A stretch of DNA of 64,000 nt from Allopusillimonas sp048270225 (GTDB taxonomy: Bacteria > Pseudomonadota > Gammaproteobacteria > Burkholderiales > Burkholderiaceae_B): the NCBI GenBank assembly GCA_048270225.1, contig JBLWTG010000002.1, positions 62,001 to 126,000 on the forward strand, read 5' to 3'. Numbering within the stretch: the first letter of the stretch is position 1; each line of letters begins with the position of its first letter. This document shows positions 61,555 to 64,000 of this stretch, piece by piece. The notes beneath the pieces were generated by a model. It was not told the origin of the DNA. It saw nothing but the letters and a program-made list of their open reading frames with translations, and did no database searches. The translations under genes were made by a program, and so were the position numbers.

Positions 61555-62307
61555 TCAGACCGAGCAGCGCGCCAGCCTGAAGGCCACATCCGTGGTCACC
61601 GGCTGGGGCTTGAGTTCGGTATCCTGGGATGCAAAACGAACCCAGATCACGTATTTGTTGGCGCTCATCTCGGGAAAAGTGCCCATCGCCTCGTCGATCC
61701 AGACCCGCAGCAACTGGAATATCTTGCCGCCCAGCATTTCCTGATAGGCGCCTTGCCGCGCCACCAGCTCGACCGCGTCGCCTGAATCGCGCAACACGCG
61801 CAAGATCAGGGCCAGGCCCTTATAGAGGGGCAGAAAGGGAGTAATCCAGCGGTGCAGGTCGGCCATGCGCGCCTCCAGCGGCCGGATCTGCCAGGAAAAA
61901 TACGAGGGCATGTCGACCTGGGAAGAACCGCCGGGCACCGCCAGCCGGCCTCGCAGGCTGGCCAGCCATTCATTGTCGCGCAGCTCCTGACCCACCCTGC
62001 CCTGGGCGCCAAGCTCGGTTGCGGTGCTCTGGATCTCGGCAAGCATGACATCGAGCGCCTGCGCGTCGACCCCGGGATGCTCCCGCAAGGCGGCCAGAGA
62101 GGCACGCTGGCGTTCGAGGTCCTGCAGCACGGCGCCGCGCAGATCGGCGCGATCGCAGATATCGAGCAGATCGAACAGGGCCGCAACGGCAATCTGGTGA
62201 TGGCGCACATCGGCGCCTTTGGCGAAGAAAAACAAGCGGTCGAACAGATGCTCGACCCTCAGGAGCGAGCGCACACGTTCGTTGCAGGGATATTCATAAA
62301 GAATCAC
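61555..62307 (-). CDS. zapD: cell division protein ZapD
   Basis: Cytoplasmic FtsZ-bundling protein that helps assemble the Z-ring. The 250-residue sequence starts MILYEYPCNERVRSLLRVEHLFDRL, the family signature (seen in parts YEYPCNERVR), and ends with AFRLARCSV, an ending that keeps the conserved C-terminal strand. QVDMPSYFSWQ near residue 145 is also conserved. It follows coaE by 24 bp, the usual coaE-zapD pair. Confidence 0.93.
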   Translation of the reverse strand: MILYEYPCNERVRSLLRVEHLFDRLFFFAKGADVRHHQIAVAALFDLLDICDRADLRGAVLQDLERQRASLAALREHPGVDAQALDVMLAEIQSTATELGAQGRVGQELRDNEWLASLRGRLAVPGGSSQVDMPSYFSWQIRPLEARMADLHRWITPFLPLYKGLALILRVLRDSGDAVELVARQGAYQEMLGGKIFQLLRVWIDEAMGTFPEMSANKYVIWVRFASQDTELKPQPVTTDVAFRLARCSV

Positions 62308-62331
62308 GCGACCAAAAACCTTTTCAAAAGA

Positions 62332-62964
62332 TTAGGAACCGCTGCCTGCCTGCCGCGCCTGCGCGCACCAGGAATCGTGCAGTTCCCGGACGCGCCGGGT
62401 GAGCTCGTCGATATCGGTGCGCCCATCGTTCAATACCACGTCGTCTGCCGCAGCAAGCCTTTCCTCGCGGGGGGCCTGCGCTTTCATGATACGCCCAATG
62501 GCTTCCTGCGTCAGCCCGCTGCGGGTCTGCACCCTGCGGATCTGCGTATCGGGATCGCAATCGACCACGCAAATGCGATCGAGGCGATTACGCCATCGGC
62601 CCGATTCAACCAGCAGCGGAACGACGAAGACAAGATAACATCCGCGCGCCGCTTCAGCCCGCTTTTGTGTAAGTAAACCTATCATGGGATGAAGAATCGC
62701 TTCGAGCTGCTGGCGCGCCTGCGGGCTTTCGAAGACCAGTTCACGCATGGCCTGGCGATCCAGCGCACCGGTGGGGGCAATCACGCCGGCTCCGAACTGC
62801 TGCGTGATGGGCTCGATGGCCTGGCCGCCGGGCGCAGTCAGCTCATGTGCAATCACATCGGTATCGACAATGGCTGCACCCCACTGCGCCAGCAGGTCCG
62901 CGACCTTGCTTTTTCCCGAGCCTATGCCTCCGGTCAGGCCTATTCTGTACATGTCATGCCGCAT
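62332..62964 (-). CDS. coaE: dephospho-CoA kinase
   Basis: Final step of coenzyme A synthesis, phosphorylating dephospho-CoA. 210 residues with the P-loop GLTGGIGSGKSKVADLLA near the N-terminus, IVDTDVIAHELTAPGG (substrate aspartate) near 34, and the FVVPLLVESGRWRNRLDRICVVDCD stretch (here in part VPLLVESGRW). The ATG at 62964 has a GGGA site; MYRIGLTGG at 62952 is the alternative. It is upstream of zapD on the same strand. Confidence 0.94.
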   Translation of the reverse strand: MRHDMYRIGLTGGIGSGKSKVADLLAQWGAAIVDTDVIAHELTAPGGQAIEPITQQFGAGVIAPTGALDRQAMRELVFESPQARQQLEAILHPMIGLLTQKRAEAARGCYLVFVVPLLVESGRWRNRLDRICVVDCDPDTQIRRVQTRSGLTQEAIGRIMKAQAPREERLAAADDVVLNDGRTDIDELTRRVRELHDSWCAQARQAGSGS

Positions 62965-63100
62965 CTTATGATCCCGAGAAATTCATGCCTGTGGTCTGAA
63001 GCCCTGACTGTACAACAATCGGCCGCGGGCAAGGATTCTTCAAGACCGTGCCGCGAGGCTGTAGAATGCCAGTCATCCCATGCCGCAACAGGAAATTGCC

Positions 63101-63757
63101 ATGTCCCGCACTGCCACGCCCATCCGTCTGTCCTGCAAGTCCCTGGGCATCGCCCTGCTGGCGCTTGCCCTTACCGCCTGCGCACAAACCCGCGAGCCCG
63201 ATTATTACGCCAGCTCGCGCGACAACACCCAGTCCGATGCCCGCATGCAGGCCGAAGGGCGTGATGCCTCGCATGCGCCTTCGCAAATCCAGTTGGGCTT
63301 TGGCAAGAACGAAGGCCCCCGGCCGGTAGTCAGCCAGGCCCCCGCGGCGGACACACAGGTCGGCGGAAACGTCCGTGCGCTCACCGAAGCCAAGACCTTC
63401 CTGGGCACAGTGCCCTGCCTCACCAACGAAGGCGGCGCCTGCCCCGCCACGCGCATTACCCTGACGCTGGCGCCTACCGGCGAATGGCGCGCCCGCAGTC
63501 ACTATCTGAACGCCGGCTCCCGGCCCGACAGCACCCAGCAGGGCTGCTGGACGGTCATCGGCTCGCAGCCCACCCGCATCCTGCTGCAAATCGGCAAGGA
63601 TGGCAGCATGGCCGATCTTTCCTTTGTGAACAACAATGTGCTGCGCATCAATACATTCAACAACATACAGCCCTCGCTCGAATATCGGCTCACGCGCCAG
63701 GCCAATATCGATCCTATCGACGAGCTGGCCGACAAAAAGCCGCTGGCCTGCGGCTAG
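63101..63757 (+). CDS. hypothetical lipoprotein
   Basis: An exported lipoprotein of 218 residues with unknown function. The signal peptide ends in ALALTAC, so the lipidated cysteine is near residue 27. An AGGAAATTG site sets the ATG at 63101; an upstream in-frame ATG at 63080 lacks a site. The mature N-terminal 60 residues are polar and probably disordered; the rest forms a beta-rich domain with cysteines in GTVPCLTNEGGACPATRI and QGCWTVIGSQPTRILL, plus a terminal cysteine (KPLACG). The pattern of an extended G..C.....G.C motif and WTVIG resembles NlpE-like/MliC-like small barrels, but no confident family is recognised. Confidence 0.72.
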   Translation: MSRTATPIRLSCKSLGIALLALALTACAQTREPDYYASSRDNTQSDARMQAEGRDASHAPSQIQLGFGKNEGPRPVVSQAPAADTQVGGNVRALTEAKTFLGTVPCLTNEGGACPATRITLTLAPTGEWRARSHYLNAGSRPDSTQQGCWTVIGSQPTRILLQIGKDGSMADLSFVNNNVLRINTFNNIQPSLEYRLTRQANIDPIDELADKKPLACG

Positions 63758-63832
63758 GATCGGACAGCACGACTGCAGCAGATCACGCCCAACCGCGAAA
63801 ACACCGGCGGAATCGCGTCACCCGCCAAAAAG

Positions 63833-63867
63833 AAATGCCGGACTCGCATGATGCGAGTCCGGCATTT
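63833..63867. terminator. bidirectional intrinsic terminator
   Basis: AAATGCCGGACTCGC, 5-nt loop, GCGAGTCCGGCATTT: a perfect 15-bp stem (the dyad extends into the loop) flanked by U-tracts on the plus side (seven T from 63865) and A residues on the other. It lies between the convergent lipoprotein and regulator genes. Confidence 0.9.
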
Positions 63868-63883
63868 TTTTGTCTGCAGCCTG

Positions 63884-64000
63884 CTAGCCTGGCGGCGGCG
63901 GTGGCGCCTGAGCCAGGACGCGACGCGTCAGCTGTACCGCGTTACGCACCTTCATTTTCTGGAAGATGCGCGCCCGATGCGCTTCGACAGTACGCTGCGA
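63884..64000 (-). CDS. LuxR/FixJ-type response regulator, C-terminal fragment (cut by the window end)
   Basis: Only the last 38 residues are inside the window, in frame to the edge. SQRTVEAHRARIFQKMKVRN is the recognition helix region of a LuxR/NarL-type DNA-binding domain, close to FixJ/TtrR-type regulators, followed by AVQLTRRVLAQ and a proline-rich tail (APPPPPG). The receiver domain lies beyond the window end, so phosphorylation site and role cannot be seen. Confidence 0.8.
   Translation of the reverse strand, partial: SQRTVEAHRARIFQKMKVRNAVQLTRRVLAQAPPPPPG

Overview
The window reads as chromosomal DNA from a high-GC betaproteobacterium of the order Burkholderiales, most likely family Alcaligenaceae (relatives of Bordetella, Achromobacter, Advenella, Pusillimonas). 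The support is indirect but consistent: a Bug-type TctC with its TctDE regulators, a three-gene split transhydrogenase (pntAA-pntAB-pntB), the coaE-zapD pair, a divergent ftsY/rsmD pair followed by coaD and a YfhL-type ferredoxin, and a Nudix-ThiE fusion beside a DUF815 ATPase. No species call is made. Most of the window is ordinary housekeeping and catabolic gene content; no prophage, transposase, CRISPR array or defence locus was seen.

Layout. 0-3.5 kb: a phosphonate/phosphite-type ABC importer (phnD-phnC-phnE-phnE) followed by a CYTH-CHAD polyphosphate-type protein. 5.2-8.7 kb: ftsY, rsmD, coaD, a ferredoxin and a lone MOSC N-terminal domain. 8.7-16.4 kb: an AsmA-like protein, O-acetylhomoserine sulfhydrylase, a YidB-like protein and the transhydrogenase operon. 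16.5-17.5 kb: a gene-free kilobase with two facing copies of a structured repeat. 17.5-25.7 kb: piperideine-6-carboxylate (aminoadipate semialdehyde) dehydrogenase, a divergent FAD oxidoreductase, a HTH-cupin regulator, a cyclic-imine reductase, and then the 3-hydroxyanthranilate cleavage genes. 25.7-38.9 kb: tpm, nadE, an MFS carrier, two different dihydroxyacid dehydratases, a CopD-like membrane protein, an SDR, a Rieske protein, ppc and a family III CoA-transferase. 38.9-44.1 kb: a tctDE-tctCBA tripartite tricarboxylate transport operon with its own two-component system. 44.3-49.2 kb: a lipoprotein, a DUF2238 membrane protein, an SDR, a Wzz-like protein, an MFS carrier and tRNA-Pro(CGG). 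49.2-64 kb: ispB, the DUF815 ATPase, Nudix-ThiE, an mdtABC-type RND efflux operon with its own outer membrane factor, zapD, coaE, a lipoprotein, and the tail of a LuxR-type regulator cut by the window end.

The most unusual feature is at 16487-17384. Two copies of a roughly 340-nt element face each other in the convergent gap between pntB and amaB. Each copy has long-range complementary arms, two short hairpins and a strong terminal hairpin. In the two copies the terminal stem has quite different sequence yet is perfectly paired in both, while its 8-nt loop is identical. The same 9 nt that include the loop are perfectly complementary to a conserved stretch upstream in each element. This pattern (paired changes in stems, fixed loop, possible pseudoknot) looks like selection on nucleic-acid structure. 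A 36-bp perfect tandem duplication sits between the copies, and a third fragment abuts the amaB stop codon.

The second point of interest is the catabolic block at 17.5-25.7 kb. It places a reductase of the ornithine cyclodeaminase/mu-crystallin family in front of the 3-hydroxyanthranilate to 4-oxalocrotonate enzymes, close to two enzymes expected in the pipecolate branch of lysine breakdown. All functions are inferred from motifs, lengths and gene order read by eye; no database search was run.
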